Part shown: in pieces, positions 14,100-24,409 of the stretch
How the letters are laid out: each line of letters opens with the position of its first letter
How positions within the stretch are numbered: position 1 is the stretch's first letter
NCBI GenBank assembly: GCA_910592005.1
Contig: CAJVPP010000440.1
Location: forward strand, 1-32,381
Direction: 5' to 3'
From: Funneliformis mosseae
Lineage: Eukaryota; Glomeromycota; Glomeromycetes; Glomerales; Glomeraceae
Length of the DNA: 32,381 bases
Program-made: the position numbers and the translations under genes
The notes under the pieces: model-generated
Databases searched by the model: none
Told to the model about the DNA's origin: nothing
What the model saw: the letters and a program-made list of their open reading frames with translations, nothing else

Positions 14100-14350
14100 A
14101 ATAATTATTTTAAATAGAATTTTATATTTGATAATAATTATGTTATTTTGATTTATATAATAAAAAGGAAGAAACTTTGATAAAAAAATTTTTTTTTGAA
14201 TTAATATTAAATCTGTATTTATTTTATTAAAAAATCAATAATTAGCATAAAAAGTAAAATTTAATTTTTTTTTGCTTTTCTACTACTAAATACCCATTTT
14301 ATTATGATACACAATGATATCAGCCAATAATTATCAACTCAAAACTATAC

Positions 14351-14360
14351 CGAACGTTCC
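14351..14360 (+). promoter_or_regulatory. Heat shock element, two-unit
   Basis: cGAAcgTTCc matches the heat-shock-factor consensus nGAAnnTTCn. It lies about 380 bp upstream of the Hsp20 start. An Hsf1-type trimer usually prefers three units, so this may be a weaker site. Confidence 0.55.
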
Positions 14361-14432
14361 GACTATTTCTTTCAATATATGTTCATTCAATATAACAATA
14401 TTGGATGATTTGTCGGGTTATCTAAGATCGCT

Positions 14433-14476
14433 TAACAGTTCGAGATAGCCACTTCGTGGCAACATAGTAACTGTTA
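14433..14476. promoter_or_regulatory. Nested inverted repeat in the Hsp20 promoter
   Basis: The outer arms TAACAGTT (14433-14440) and AACTGTTA (14469-14476) are perfect complements. Inside them GCCAC-TTC-GTGGC (14448-14460) forms a second perfect hairpin. The sequence lies between the two heat shock elements. Function unknown; it could be a protein-binding dyad or a transposon footprint. Confidence 0.5.
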
Positions 14477-14545
14477 TAATTATCCGGCAAATTACTCCAC
14501 GTCCAAAATATAATCATCATGTTATGAATATCATGCTTTAATCAC

Positions 14546-14560
14546 CGAAATTTCCCGAAT
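14546..14560 (+). promoter_or_regulatory. Heat shock element, perfect three-unit
   Basis: cGAAatTTCccGAAt matches nGAAnnTTCnnGAAn exactly, the canonical binding site of a heat-shock-factor trimer. It lies 174 bp upstream of the Hsp20 ATG and about 110 bp upstream of its TATA box. A gapped, imperfect TTC series follows near 14617-14632. Confidence 0.75.
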
Positions 14561-14669
14561 TAGCTTGAACGCTAGTTGTATTTATAATATGACGACAATG
14601 AAAAATTAGTAAAATTTTCTGGCAAATTCTAGGTTATTTATTTAGATTTGATGATCTTTTAAAAATACA

Positions 14670-14677
14670 TATAAATA
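14670..14677 (+). promoter_or_regulatory. TATA box of the Hsp20 gene
   Basis: TATAAATA lies 57 bp before the ATG at 14734, with an A/T-rich leader between. Together with the upstream heat shock elements it forms a textbook inducible promoter. Confidence 0.65.
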
Positions 14678-14733
14678 GCGGCACATTTTAACCGCGTTCT
14701 CAATACAAAAAAAAAAAATTTTTTCAGATAATA

Positions 14734-15306
14734 ATGTCTCTTATTAATCGTTTTCTTCCAGAACTTAATCGAGCCTTTACATTACTTGACGAGCCATTAT
14801 TATCTAACGTTGCTCGTCGTTATCCTTCTTCTTTTCCAACCTTATCGGATCGATTAACTTTCCCAAATATTTATCGTCCTTCCGTTGACGTATCAGAATC
14901 CGATAAAAATTATGTTGTCGAAGCTGAAGTTCCTGGTATGAAAAAAGAAGATTTGTCTGTGGAGTTCTTGGACGATAATATTCTCCTCTTGAAAGGTAAA
15001 GTTGAGAAAGGAACTGCAGCTCCGGCAGAGGGAATGAGAACCGTCGATAATACCGGTGATACGATTGCAGCTGAAGGTAGCACAGCCGATTCCACCCCAA
15101 CCGGAGAAGTTGTTGAGGCTGGTGGTGCTGCTTTAGATGAACCAAAATTTTGGACTTCTGAGAGAATGAGGGGTCATTTTCAACGTTCATTCCAATTTCC
15201 TGGTAAAATTGATCCCGAGAATTCGAAAGCTTCTTATAAAAATGGTATTTTGTCGATCGTCGTTCCAAAGGTTGAAAGACGTGGAAAACAAATTTCAATT
15301 GAATGA
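14734..15306 (+). CDS. Small heat shock protein, Hsp20/alpha-crystallin family
   Basis: An ATP-independent chaperone that holds unfolding proteins as large oligomers. It is an intronless 190-residue frame. Residues 1-47 are the variable N-terminal arm. The alpha-crystallin domain runs from about 48 (YRPSVDVSESDKNYVVEAEV) to about 182. PGMKKEDLSVEF and ILLLKGK are its first strands, and the family signature A-x-x-x-N-G-I-L is ASYKNGIL at 166-173, followed by VPK. A hydrophilic insert rich in Gly, Ala, Thr and Glu (about 91-138) interrupts the domain before FQRSFQFP; fungal Hsp30-type proteins often carry such an insert. The tail has ISI, matching the I-x-I motif that links dimers. Upstream lie a TATA box and heat shock elements, so heat induction is likely. 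The ATG is the first in frame after an A/T leader. Confidence 0.95.
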   Translation: MSLINRFLPELNRAFTLLDEPLLSNVARRYPSSFPTLSDRLTFPNIYRPSVDVSESDKNYVVEAEVPGMKKEDLSVEFLDDNILLLKGKVEKGTAAPAEGMRTVDNTGDTIAAEGSTADSTPTGEVVEAGGAALDEPKFWTSERMRGHFQRSFQFPGKIDPENSKASYKNGILSIVVPKVERRGKQISIE

Positions 15307-15664
15307 TTTAAGATGATCATCTTTTTTAAAAATCCATTTTGTTTTTCCACATTTTTAATAATATAAAAAAAAAAAAAAAAAATTGGGGGTGTATTTTTTA
15401 AATTATCTGTAAATCAAAAAATGGGAGGACATTAAAAACTTCAAATCCAAATATTTTTTCAATAAAATAATGTTTTTAATAATATAATATTCACCAAAAC
15501 AAAAATATCAATTTTTTTTTACAATTTAAATAAAGTAATTTTACATTTGATTAAAAATTAATCATAGTGCCAGTTGGAATTACTGCGCTACATGTTAGTT
15601 CATGAAATAATTTTTTTTTTATATTCGCGTTGTTTAAACTTCGTTCGACAGCACACTATTGCTT
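15307..15664 (+). other. Hsp20 3' region and spacer
   Basis: Poly-A and poly-T tracts dominate. AATAAA at 15461-15466, about 155 bp after the Hsp20 stop, is a candidate polyadenylation signal. A small less AT-rich patch at 15565-15600 may be leader or an upstream exon of the next gene, but no splice pattern can be fixed. Confidence 0.4.
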
Positions 15665-16118
15665 ATGCACGCGTACCTTCTGGGTACCATAGCTTCTTTT
15701 GGAGTAGGTTATACCGCTTGTCACTATAACCTGGTGAACAAGCTTTACGAAAACTTCAACGACATTCCATCAACTACTCACAAGGTAGCTTCGAAGTTTA
15801 AAAGCTTTTGACATTTCTAAAATTTCGTAAATATGCGCGATTTAATTTGGTTCTAACTAATTATTCCTTCAACGAATAGCGTCACCTTCTTTATGTACTA
15901 GTAGGACTCAGTTTTCTTTTTCTTCTTATACTCTTTCCACTTTACAAAATTGCAGATTGTGAGTCAAAAAAAGTAAACTTTGACTTTAAAATTATCATTT
16001 CTCAAATTTAATTTGGATCAACCATATAAACTGAAAACTTTTTTTTTTTTGCAAGAATACTGGTTACCCGTATAGGACCTCAGCACGAGAGCACCTTCAA
16101 AGAAGAGGAAGTTTTTAA
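15665..16118 (+). CDS. Small two-helix membrane protein, unrecognised
   Basis: The likely exons are 15665-15784 and 15880-15972, then 16056-16118. Exon 1 encodes 40 residues (MHAYLLGTIASFGVGYTACH, then a polar stretch ending STTHK) with a first hydrophobic segment. Exon 2 (RHLLYVLVGLSFLFLLILF and on to PLYKIADC) is a clear membrane helix. Exons 1 and 2 join in frame with canonical GT...AG borders. The C-terminus is uncertain. Using GTAAAC at 15973 as donor gives a third exon ending at 16118, while GTCAAA at 15962 gives a different frame ending at 16153-16155. The strong-looking donor GTGAGT at 15959 leads to an immediate stop. I do not recognise the family. The total is about 90-100 residues. 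The gene ends about 130-170 bp before GPI1; a link between the two is unproven. Confidence 0.55.
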
Positions 16119-16287
16119 CTTTAATAAGAGATTCGTCAAAAATTTGTTTATATGACTTTTAGTGAGGTAAATTACGAGAATAATATATATCTTTTAGTAT
16201 TTTTTTTTTTTTTTCCACGTTACAAATATTAATTGTTTTGTTTTTTCTTCGCGATATAAGTTAGATAAATAATTCTTTCCTTATAAA

Positions 16288-19200
16288 ATGAATACTCCAG
16301 GAGCCGTATCAAAAATATTCTGGCCGGCACATGTGTGCACACCCCGAACTAAAGCTGGATTCTTGATCGGTTGGAACATTCGTAGTTTTACCACTTGTAT
16401 TGCATCGGTAATCTCGGATGTAAATGTAAGCGCGATATTATCAAATTTATCATTTTTAATTTTTTTTTTTAAAAAAAAATATATTTAATATTTTTCAAAG
16501 CTTAGTGATCTAGAAGCCACATTATCTGCTTTATCAACAGATACTAGTTCATCGTTTGTATACATGGGAAAGGTGTGTGGAGCACCTCCAATAGTTTTGG
16601 GTCTTTTGACGACATTTTCTGACATCAACGAGGAAGGGGGAAGTATCCTGAATGCAGAAGGTAAGATTTTCTATTATCTATTTTGTTATTATCTACTTTC
16701 TTAAATTCTTTATCCGATAACTTTTTTTTTTGATGTAGGTGTTGCAGACAAAAGGAAGACGGCGAATTTATGGATGACAATCCAATTGCAGAGCAATAAC
16801 ATGCCTCTTCTAAGGTAAGAGCGATCTTTTGTATTATATGTTTAATTCGATAAATTAATTAATACTTTTTGAATTATATTCAAAGATCTATCTATTGTTG
16901 TGGATATCGTTATTCAAATGTCAGTTCAGAAATCATTTTCTACAAACAACCAAATCCAACTAGACTTCAATACATTTCACTTGATCCATTAGTACTAGAT
17001 ATTCAACAAAACGGCAGACATAAGGTTGTTCAAGATTCACTTCTTATTAAAAACATGAAAAAAATCATAAACACTCGTTTACACTCGGGGAAACAGCGAA
17101 CGCAGATAAATGACATGGAACTTATTTTGAATCAGGTTAAAATTAAATTCTAATAATTACTTTACATAAGATTTCGGAATTTAATTTTTATTTTGCTTTA
17201 GATTAATTCTTCATTTGAAACTGAGAAAGCCATCACAACTAGGTGTCGATTTTTTATCAATCGACGTAATCGCTGTAACATTAGCGTTTCTGAAACAATG
17301 ATGGAATACGCAATTTTTATTAAAACGAGTTTTCTTTATCCCATAAAATATCTGCTGCTTGTTTTCCGACCAATCCTTGTACAACCTATAATTTTCTTTT
17401 TTATGTTGGTGAGAATATTCGCCGAGATCGTATTGTGGATTTTAAATTTACGGTTTCCCCCTTTTATGTTTAATGGAATGGCATTAAAGGATTTATCTGC
17501 GACATGTAACATAAACTTTAATATTTGTGATTTTATTTAAATGTAAACCTTCATATTTAAAAACTGGATTTATAACATGTTAATGTAGCGCAGCAAATTG
17601 ATTTACGACTTCAACAAGCATGTTTTTGGCCTTGGCAATATATGTTACTTAGGCGAAGGGATTGGACAAATACTGCGACAACACGAGCACAATATATTAG
17701 GTGAAAATTGTAGTCTCAATTATGGAAATATTTTTTTTAAAAAAAGAAGTATAATTTTATTTTTTTCTTTACTAATATTTTATATCTGTTTTTAAAATTT
17801 ACAGCTTTTATAATAGCATGTGGCTTGTAGCAAATGATATTATTATCGGGCTTACTATCGGTTCTTTTCTTGCCAACAATTGTGAGTACGTGGCAAACCT
17901 TATTTTGAAGGACTATCTTGATGTAAGTCAAAGTTAATTTAAACTTGTATATTTCTTAAATCAACTTTTATAAATTTTTTTAATATTCTAGCATTATACG
18001 ATAGAAAAATTAGTATCAATGATAGATTGGCTGATGGGTTGGCCAGCCGGTTTGAAATTAAATAGTGAATTAGACAGGTTTTTGGGCGAACTATTTCTTC
18101 GGCTAATCGATTTATGGAAAGGTATCAAAGAATTTATATTAGTTAGACTTAAATATTTAAATATTGATATATATATATATATATTTTATAGATTGTGTGG
18201 ATATTATAGGACCATTGACACCAACTATTATAGGAATTATTGGGTTATCTGGAATGTTCGGTGGATCAATGGTTATATCATTATTATCAGATTTTTTGTC
18301 ATTTATGACAATTCACATCTATTTATTTTATATGGTCGCTGCAAAAATATTCAATTGGCAGCTTACCATATTATATTCTCTATTTAATTTATTCCAAGGT
18401 ACTAAAGTTGATTTGATTTTAGCTACATGAATATATTTAGATATTTTAATTGTAATTTATTTAGGCAAGAAATGGAACACATTACGGAACCGTATTGATT
18501 CCTGTGATTATGATCTGGACCAGTTGCTCTTGGGCACTATACTATTTACGCTATTAACATTTCTATTTCCTACAGTAGTGGTTTATTATGCAACTTTTGC
18601 GGCTGTAAATATATATTTTTTTTCGCTTCGTTATTACAATCTTAATATGTCACTAACATAAATTCTCATTTCTAGAGTCGTGTTGCTGTTATCTTTCTGC
18701 AAGCAGTTATGGAAACTCTATTGGCGTTCTTAAATCACTTTCCATTATTTGCAATTATGTTGCGATTCAAAGATCCGGATCGATTACCGGGTAATAATCA
18801 ATTTAAATTGGTTTTTAAGTAAGACCAATTCATTATTGATACAATTTTATACATTATTTTCTAGGTGGATTAAAATTTGTAATATGCGATCCAGATTATT
18901 TTGCAACTCGTGGAATCGCTAGAGTTTTTAGAGGTATAAAGTCATTTTGGCCATGGAATAGCCGATTACGTAAAATAAGTATTCCTTCTACAACTACTTC
19001 CCCGATAATTAACAATCTTAGTGGTAAATCGACATCAAGGTTCGAACGAAACTCTCAAAATGAAGAGTCTGATCAAGTTATTAGAATGAGGAAAAATCGA
19101 ATAATGATTAATTCAAATTCATCATCGTCATTGTCAATAACTCCAATTTCCCCTATGTCTTCAGCATTTATATCATGGCCACCGAAAGTGAGCCATTTAT

Positions 19201-19591
19201 TAATGCAGGTTTGTAGTATTGTGAATTTTATTATTAAATCAAATGAAATGTAAATTAATTATATTTGAATCCATTTCGATGTTATTAGAATTTACCTATT
19301 CCATTATCAGCAATATTCTTTCAATATTTATTATTATGGAGACGGCTAAGTTCACATTATTTTTCTTTTTATGTATTAAGATGTCTTGTTAGTGGTGAAA
19401 CTATAAAACCAATAGCTAGACTTCAGTATCCAATGTTACCTGAAACTAGGTAATTGCTTTTTCTTTTTTTACTTTTCATAAATTCTGTTCACATCGTTTA
19501 TATGTTCACATGATGTTATAATAATTTTAGACCTAATTTAATGAATTTTTGGTTGTTCCTTAAAATAAGTTTTGCTGTACATGATGAATAA
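16288..19591 (+). CDS. GPI1: GPI-GlcNAc transferase subunit Gpi1/PIG-Q, 14 exons
   Basis: Gpi1 (PIG-Q) is a membrane subunit of the ER complex that moves GlcNAc from UDP-GlcNAc to phosphatidylinositol, the first step of GPI-anchor synthesis; it helps hold the complex together. Exons: 16288-16425, 16501-16660, 16739-16814, 16886-17135, 17202-17505, 17589-17700, 17805-17922, 17992-18121, 18192-18398, 18465-18604, 18676-18790, 18865-19208, 19289-19449, 19531-19591. All introns are GT-AG, 65-105 bp, and phases agree throughout, giving 771 residues. Family blocks are LKDLSATSQQIDLRLQQACF with WPWQY (about 303-327), MGWPAGLKLNSELDRFLG (about 401-418) and several hydrophobic segments in exons 5 and 7-11. 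Exon 12 adds a Ser-rich polar stretch (about 625-670), and exon 13 carries FYVLRCLVSGE. The length exceeds yeast Gpi1 (about 610), mainly from this polar region and the N-terminus. No promoter motif stands out before the ATG. Confidence 0.93.
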
Positions 19592-20940
19592 TATAAAGTA
19601 TGATGGTATAACAAATAATTAAACTTCAATTATTGCAAAATATATAAAATACATAAAAGAAATATAAATTTATATATATAGAGTTATAGGTATACAAAGT
19701 ATTAATAAAATAATAGATATAATGATTCTGAATTTTAAAAAGCCATTAACTTTTTGAAAAAAAATGGTAGTAATTATAATTGTTTCTATAAAATTTTTCA
19801 AATATTTATTAAATCAAAACAAAAAATAATTTAATTTAAAGTAATAAAATAAATTAATAAATTTTAATAAACATTTTTTAAAAAAAATAGATTTAATAAA
19901 AAACCTTTTTACTATTAAAATTATAATAAAATTTTTTATTAAAATATATATTTTAATATACTAAGGATTATTAGAATTTATTTTGAAAATACAAAAATAT
20001 TTAATAAATCATAATCTATTAGTAAGAGTATATGATAATATTAAAAAAAATGATTTAATAAAAAATTAAAATGAAATTGATAAAAAGGTATAACTAAAGT
20101 AATAATAAATTTTTTTAAAAAATAGTATCAATTGGTTTATTTAGTATTCTTTCAATAATCTATATTATTTAATAAATATACTTTAAATCTGATCAACTAG
20201 TCAAACAAAATCCTTTACAATTTAGATATAAACTATTTGAATTAATTGAAATAATGTTATATATTTTACTTATTTATTTTTTATAATAAATTTAGAAAAC
20301 AATAATAAATAAAAATAAAAATAATAAAATAATGATTATTTTGTTAATTTTATTAAATTTTAGTAATATGCAATTATGAAAAGTTTATAGTTTATAGAGA
20401 ATCAATAATAAGAAATAAATTTAATCAAATTTTATCAATAATAAATACAGATAACATATTAAAAATAACAATTTAATATATTTAAACATTTAAAGAATTA
20501 TCAGATCACTTACAAAGTAATAATTGAAAAAAAATCACATAATAAAGTATAATTATTAAACTTTAAAATAAAAAATGCAAATAATTATTAAATTAAAAAT
20601 ATTATTAAAGTTATTATTATTATTATATTTTTAATACTAAATATTAATATAACTTTTTCAATTTTTATTTGTAAGATTCTTAATATCAAAATGTTAGAAG
20701 TTAAAAATGTAATATATTTATATTAATACCTTTTAGAACTTACTTTATTAGATGTATCTAATATGAATTTTCTAGTTAAGTTATATATTGATCGATAGAT
20801 ATTACTATAAATATAAAAAAAACATATGTGAGGTACATTCCTATCACCTTCCTGTTACTTTTAAGGAACTGATTAGAGAATTAGAAGTATTAAAATCAGC
20901 CTATATGATTATTAGGAATTAGTATTGAATTTGCAATCCA
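19592..20940. other. AT-rich intergenic DNA
   Basis: After the GPI1 stop the sequence turns into extreme AT-rich DNA with no reading frame, no inverted-repeat element that I can delimit and few CpG. The GPI1 polyadenylation site is presumably in the first 200 bp, but no single signal stands out. Confidence 0.6.
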
Positions 20941-20969
20941 TTTATTTTTCCTCTCAATTATTATTTTTC

Positions 20970-21215
20970 GATTGCTAGATAAGATACAAAATGCTGAATT
21001 AGTGACTCACACAATTCTGCTATTATATTTTCATTTGATTACTAAATTGAGACACAAAGTGTTGAATTTGCAATTCATCTATTTACTAAAGATATACTGT
21101 AATTCATTTAACTTATTTTTTGATTACTGGTGAGGCATAAAGTGCTGATATTATGCTATTTTTGCAATCTCATTCTTTATAACCCTTTTGATTATCAAGG
21201 ATAAGACACAAAATA
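20970..21215. repeat. Four diverged 65-85 bp tandem repeats
   Basis: A core resembling GATTACTAGATAAGACACAA followed by a word like ATGCTGAATT starts at about 20970, 21037, 21122 and 21190. The copies differ by point changes and small indels. They lie about 650-900 bp upstream of the readable primase-like sequence. From 21300 to 21540 short TACTTTA/GATACT words also recur. Confidence 0.6.
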
Positions 21216-21844
21216 CTGAATTAGTTCTGGCTATACAATTTTTATACCTTTTTTTTCTTATATTTTTCTGAAAATTTTTGCCTTTCCAATTCTTTTTCTG
21301 CTTATCAGCAGTAATATACTAAAGTATAACTTCTTATTTCTTTCTTATATATTATTCTACTTTGGTATACTATCAAATTTATATCTTATTTTTCACTCTT
21401 GCATTCCTAGAACTCTTTTCCATATAGTTACTACTTTAGAATACTTTAAGATACTATCATATTGATTACTTTATGATACTACTGCATTGTTTACTTTTTT
21501 TTAGCTTAGTACTAAGTACTACTACTAATCTAGTATTTTACCAGCAAGCGTATTTGTCTAAAATTATATAAAATTTTTATTTTAAACTTTGTAAGTTTCT
21601 CTGTTATTTTATACTAATTTCTTATATATACTATTATACTTACGTAAAAAAATCTTAGGTTTAGCCTTAAAATAATAAACAAAGCTATCAGGCTTTCTCA
21701 GAGTTAGCAAACCTTAACTATAAATTTGATTATAATGATCATATATATTTTCAATATTTGTCTAATAATGAAAATGATCTCTCTCTTCTAGACGTCTATT
21801 ATCCTAAAAAGATTTATTAAAATATATTATTTGAATATCTAAGA
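21216..21844. other. AT-rich leader of the primase-helicase element
   Basis: No intact gene. The segment has T-rich sequence with repeated TACTTTAGAATACTTTA-like words. From about 21690 short protein-like stretches appear in shifting frames and may be the decayed N-terminus of the following pseudogene. Confidence 0.4.
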
Positions 21845-22229
21845 AGGTTTTACAGTAGTTGATCATTTATCTGAAGTTTATGGATTACCAGATACTTATA
21901 AATATATTAATGAGAATTTGCCTCTTCATCTGATTCTAGATATTGACATAAGGCAAAAACCTGATCTTATGAATCCTGAACTTCCTTTTTTAAATAAATA
22001 TAAAATTTCTTATAAAGATTTATTATCCAAAATCTTAATTGCCTATGCTGATATTATATTCTAATTTAAATTATTTCATAATTTTAAATGCTTTTGCTTT
22101 AGCCAGTTCGTCTAATAATAATAAATACAGTTAGCATATCATAAATCTTTATGCCTATTTTATTGATTACAGAGACCTTAAGAGTTTTGTAAAAAAATTG
22201 CTGATAGGGTTGAAAAGCCATATAGGAGA

Positions 22230-22689
22230 TTTGCTAGGAAAAAGGGGCTCTGAGACCTTTTCACTAAAATTGAAATTTTTGTTTTATATTAATCTATGCT
22301 ATAATAACTTTAATTGGTTAAATTTTTAAAGTACTTTAACTTAATATTAAAATGAATAAATAGCAATTAAATTTTTTTACATAGAAAGTTAAAAATAGAA
22401 TTTAGAAATGATTTATATGATTTATATACTATTTAAGAAATTATCAACATAATTTAATATTTTATTTTATATTATATAATATAATTTTTTAAATATATGG
22501 GCTCTTTGCAATAGAAAGGGAGAAAACTATCAAAAAAATTTTTTTGGTAGTTTACTCCCTTTCTATTGCAAACAACCTATAATATAAATCATATGATTTA
22601 AAATTATAAAAATAGATCAAAGCTTAAATTTTGTTTATCATATTATGCAAAAATAAAAATTAATCTCAAAGCACCTTTTTTCTAGCAAA
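22230..22689. mobile_element. 460-bp MITE inserted in the primase pseudogene
   Basis: The left end reads TTTGCTAGGAAAAAGGGGCT and the right end AGCACCTTTTTTCTAGCAAA; they are inverted copies with a few differences over about 27 bp. The element is non-coding and interrupts the decayed primase between KPYRRF and FIDIRFY. TA inside GCTAG at both ends is the likely target duplication. Its end (CTAGGAAAA) and interior resemble the shorter MITE at 13792-13926. Confidence 0.8.
22505..22572. repeat. 68-bp near-perfect palindrome inside the MITE
   Basis: Arms of 34 bp: TTTGCAATAGAAAGGGAG on the left and CTCCCTTTCTATTGCAAA on the right, joined through AAAACTATCAAAAAAA and its near complement with almost no loop. 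Only two or three positions do not pair. It may be a small foldback element nested in the larger MITE. A transcript would form a long hairpin. Confidence 0.85.
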
Positions 22690-24409
22690 CTTCTTATATT
22701 TAAAGTTTATTGATATTAGATTTTATAAATCTCGTTTTAGCCTTTATCTTCTTAAATCAGTAAAAGAAGATAGAGTTAAAAGACCTGTGATTTCTTTTGT
22801 CAAGAAAGGATATTATGAGCTAGAAAATTATTTAGTTCAATCTAAATCTAATTATTCTGAAATCTGATTCTGAACTTTTTCTCTGAAAGTTAAAAAAAGA
22901 GGAATTTCAACCTATCAAAGATAAAACTGTTTTAAGTGTAAGAGTTAGTTTGGTTACCGCAAAATATGAATGTCTTAAGATTGATAATATTAAAAAGGGA
23001 TTTGTCAATTTTCAAGCTCAATCATTAGAAGTATGCTCTATTTGCGATATCAAACATGAAAAAGACCAATTATATGACTTTCTTTTTAGAAGCGAGAGTT
23101 TTATGCTTAGATATTATCAGTAAAAGCAATATAAATCAGATCATAAAGAATTGACATTTGGAGAAGCAATTAAATTTTTCGTAAAATCTAAGCGAGGAAT
23201 AGTTAAAAGAATAAGCGATGCTATATCAAATTCTTATTCTTTTGTAAGATTATCAAAGATGATTATTAATGTAGAAATTAAGGAATTTTTCAGAAGTATA
23301 TTCAATTTTTAAGTACTGAGAAAATAACAACGCTTATTCATTCTTCTTTGAGAATATAAAAAAATACTGCGTTAAAAGAAATTATTATAGCATTGAAAGA
23401 TAAAATATATAATATTTCTTTTTTGCTATATTTTATCTGAATATTTTTACCGTAAGTTTCTTAACAATGAATTAAAAGTGAAACTTAATGATTTAAAAGC
23501 ATTAGATTTCTAAATTTACAATTATCAATATACACCAGAAGATTTATTTATAGATAAATAGAATATTATTATATAGGTTGAAAGACTTTTTCATATTAAG
23601 TTTTTAGCCTGTCTATTTGTAGCTATTCTTAATAAAGCCAATACTATTATGCATCAAATGTTCAGTAGTATAAATGCATGAGAGTCTGAAAATATAATAT
23701 GTGATATTTTAAGATCTGTGAAATATGTTTTAGCTATAGATACCTTTACAAATATCTTAACACTAACTTTTTTAAAGCATATCATAATAAAGATATTTAT
23801 ATAATTGATAACAGATACCAGTCTCATGTGGGTGAAAGAGTTAAAATTCTTTATAATCTGAATAATAAAGCTGAAGCTATACGAATAGGATATGATCTTT
23901 TAAGGTAAGATAAACGTATTATATTTGTATTTATTAGAGTGATGATAGCTAGAGCATTAGTAAAAAAAGTATTTAAACCTGATAATTCATTTATTAGAAC
24001 CTGTACTTATTATAGAAATATAGATGAAAAATAATGTTAAAGAGACTTTTCTGATATTAATGTTATTTAGAGTGACTTGATTGTATAACTTATACAAATA
24101 CAGTAGAAGCAGGAATATCATTCAAGGTTACAGACTACTTCAATATAGTTATAGCTATTACAAATATCACTACTTCAGTTTATATTAAAGCTCTTGTACA
24201 AATAATTTATCAAATTTGTAACTGTTTTCATTGTATTTTTTCCTATTTTATTAGAAAAATTCTAATGAGCTTTTTCACTTATCAGGTCATAAAAAAATTT
24301 AAGCAGAATTAAAAGTGTTCGATTTAATAATTTGCCTATAGCAATAAAAGGATATTATGAATAAGATAATAATATTATTTCTTATAAAATTGATGAATCT
24401 CTAGCTATC

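Larger units (their letters stand above)
21845..24409 (+). pseudogene. Decayed AEP primase plus origin-binding SF2 helicase element
   Basis: The translation is protein-like over about 2.1 kb outside one insertion, but broken by many stops and frameshifts. The order matches a primase-helicase. Near 21925-21965, LHLILDIDIRQKP carries the hhhDhD catalytic motif of archaeo-eukaryotic primases. Near 22090-22140, ALASSSNNNKYS-stop-HI corresponds to the SxH motif, with a stop (TAG) at the middle residue. FIDIRFYKSRFSL and KEDRVKRPVISF follow at 22700-22790. EVCSICDIKHEKDQL (23028-23072) is a zinc-ribbon-like CxxC...H. The C-terminal half (about 23560-24330) looks like a superfamily-2 helicase of the Origin_bp type: VAILNKANTIMHQMFSS at the Walker B position, ARALVKK, and TNTVEAGISFKV with IVIAITNI. 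Some catalytic positions are replaced, for example the acidic pair by NK. It is a dead copy of a replicating mobile element, interrupted by a MITE at 22230-22689. Confidence 0.7.

Noticed and set aside
14804..15298. Long minus-strand frame (164 codons) opposite Hsp20
   Set aside because: It is a shadow of the coding strand: it has no family motif, while the plus strand encodes a clear Hsp20 with promoter.
18019..18430. Two overlapping plus-strand frames (122 and 88 codons) in the GPI1 region
   Set aside because: They are parts of GPI1 exons 8 and 9 read through an intron or in the wrong frame; the spliced model explains both.
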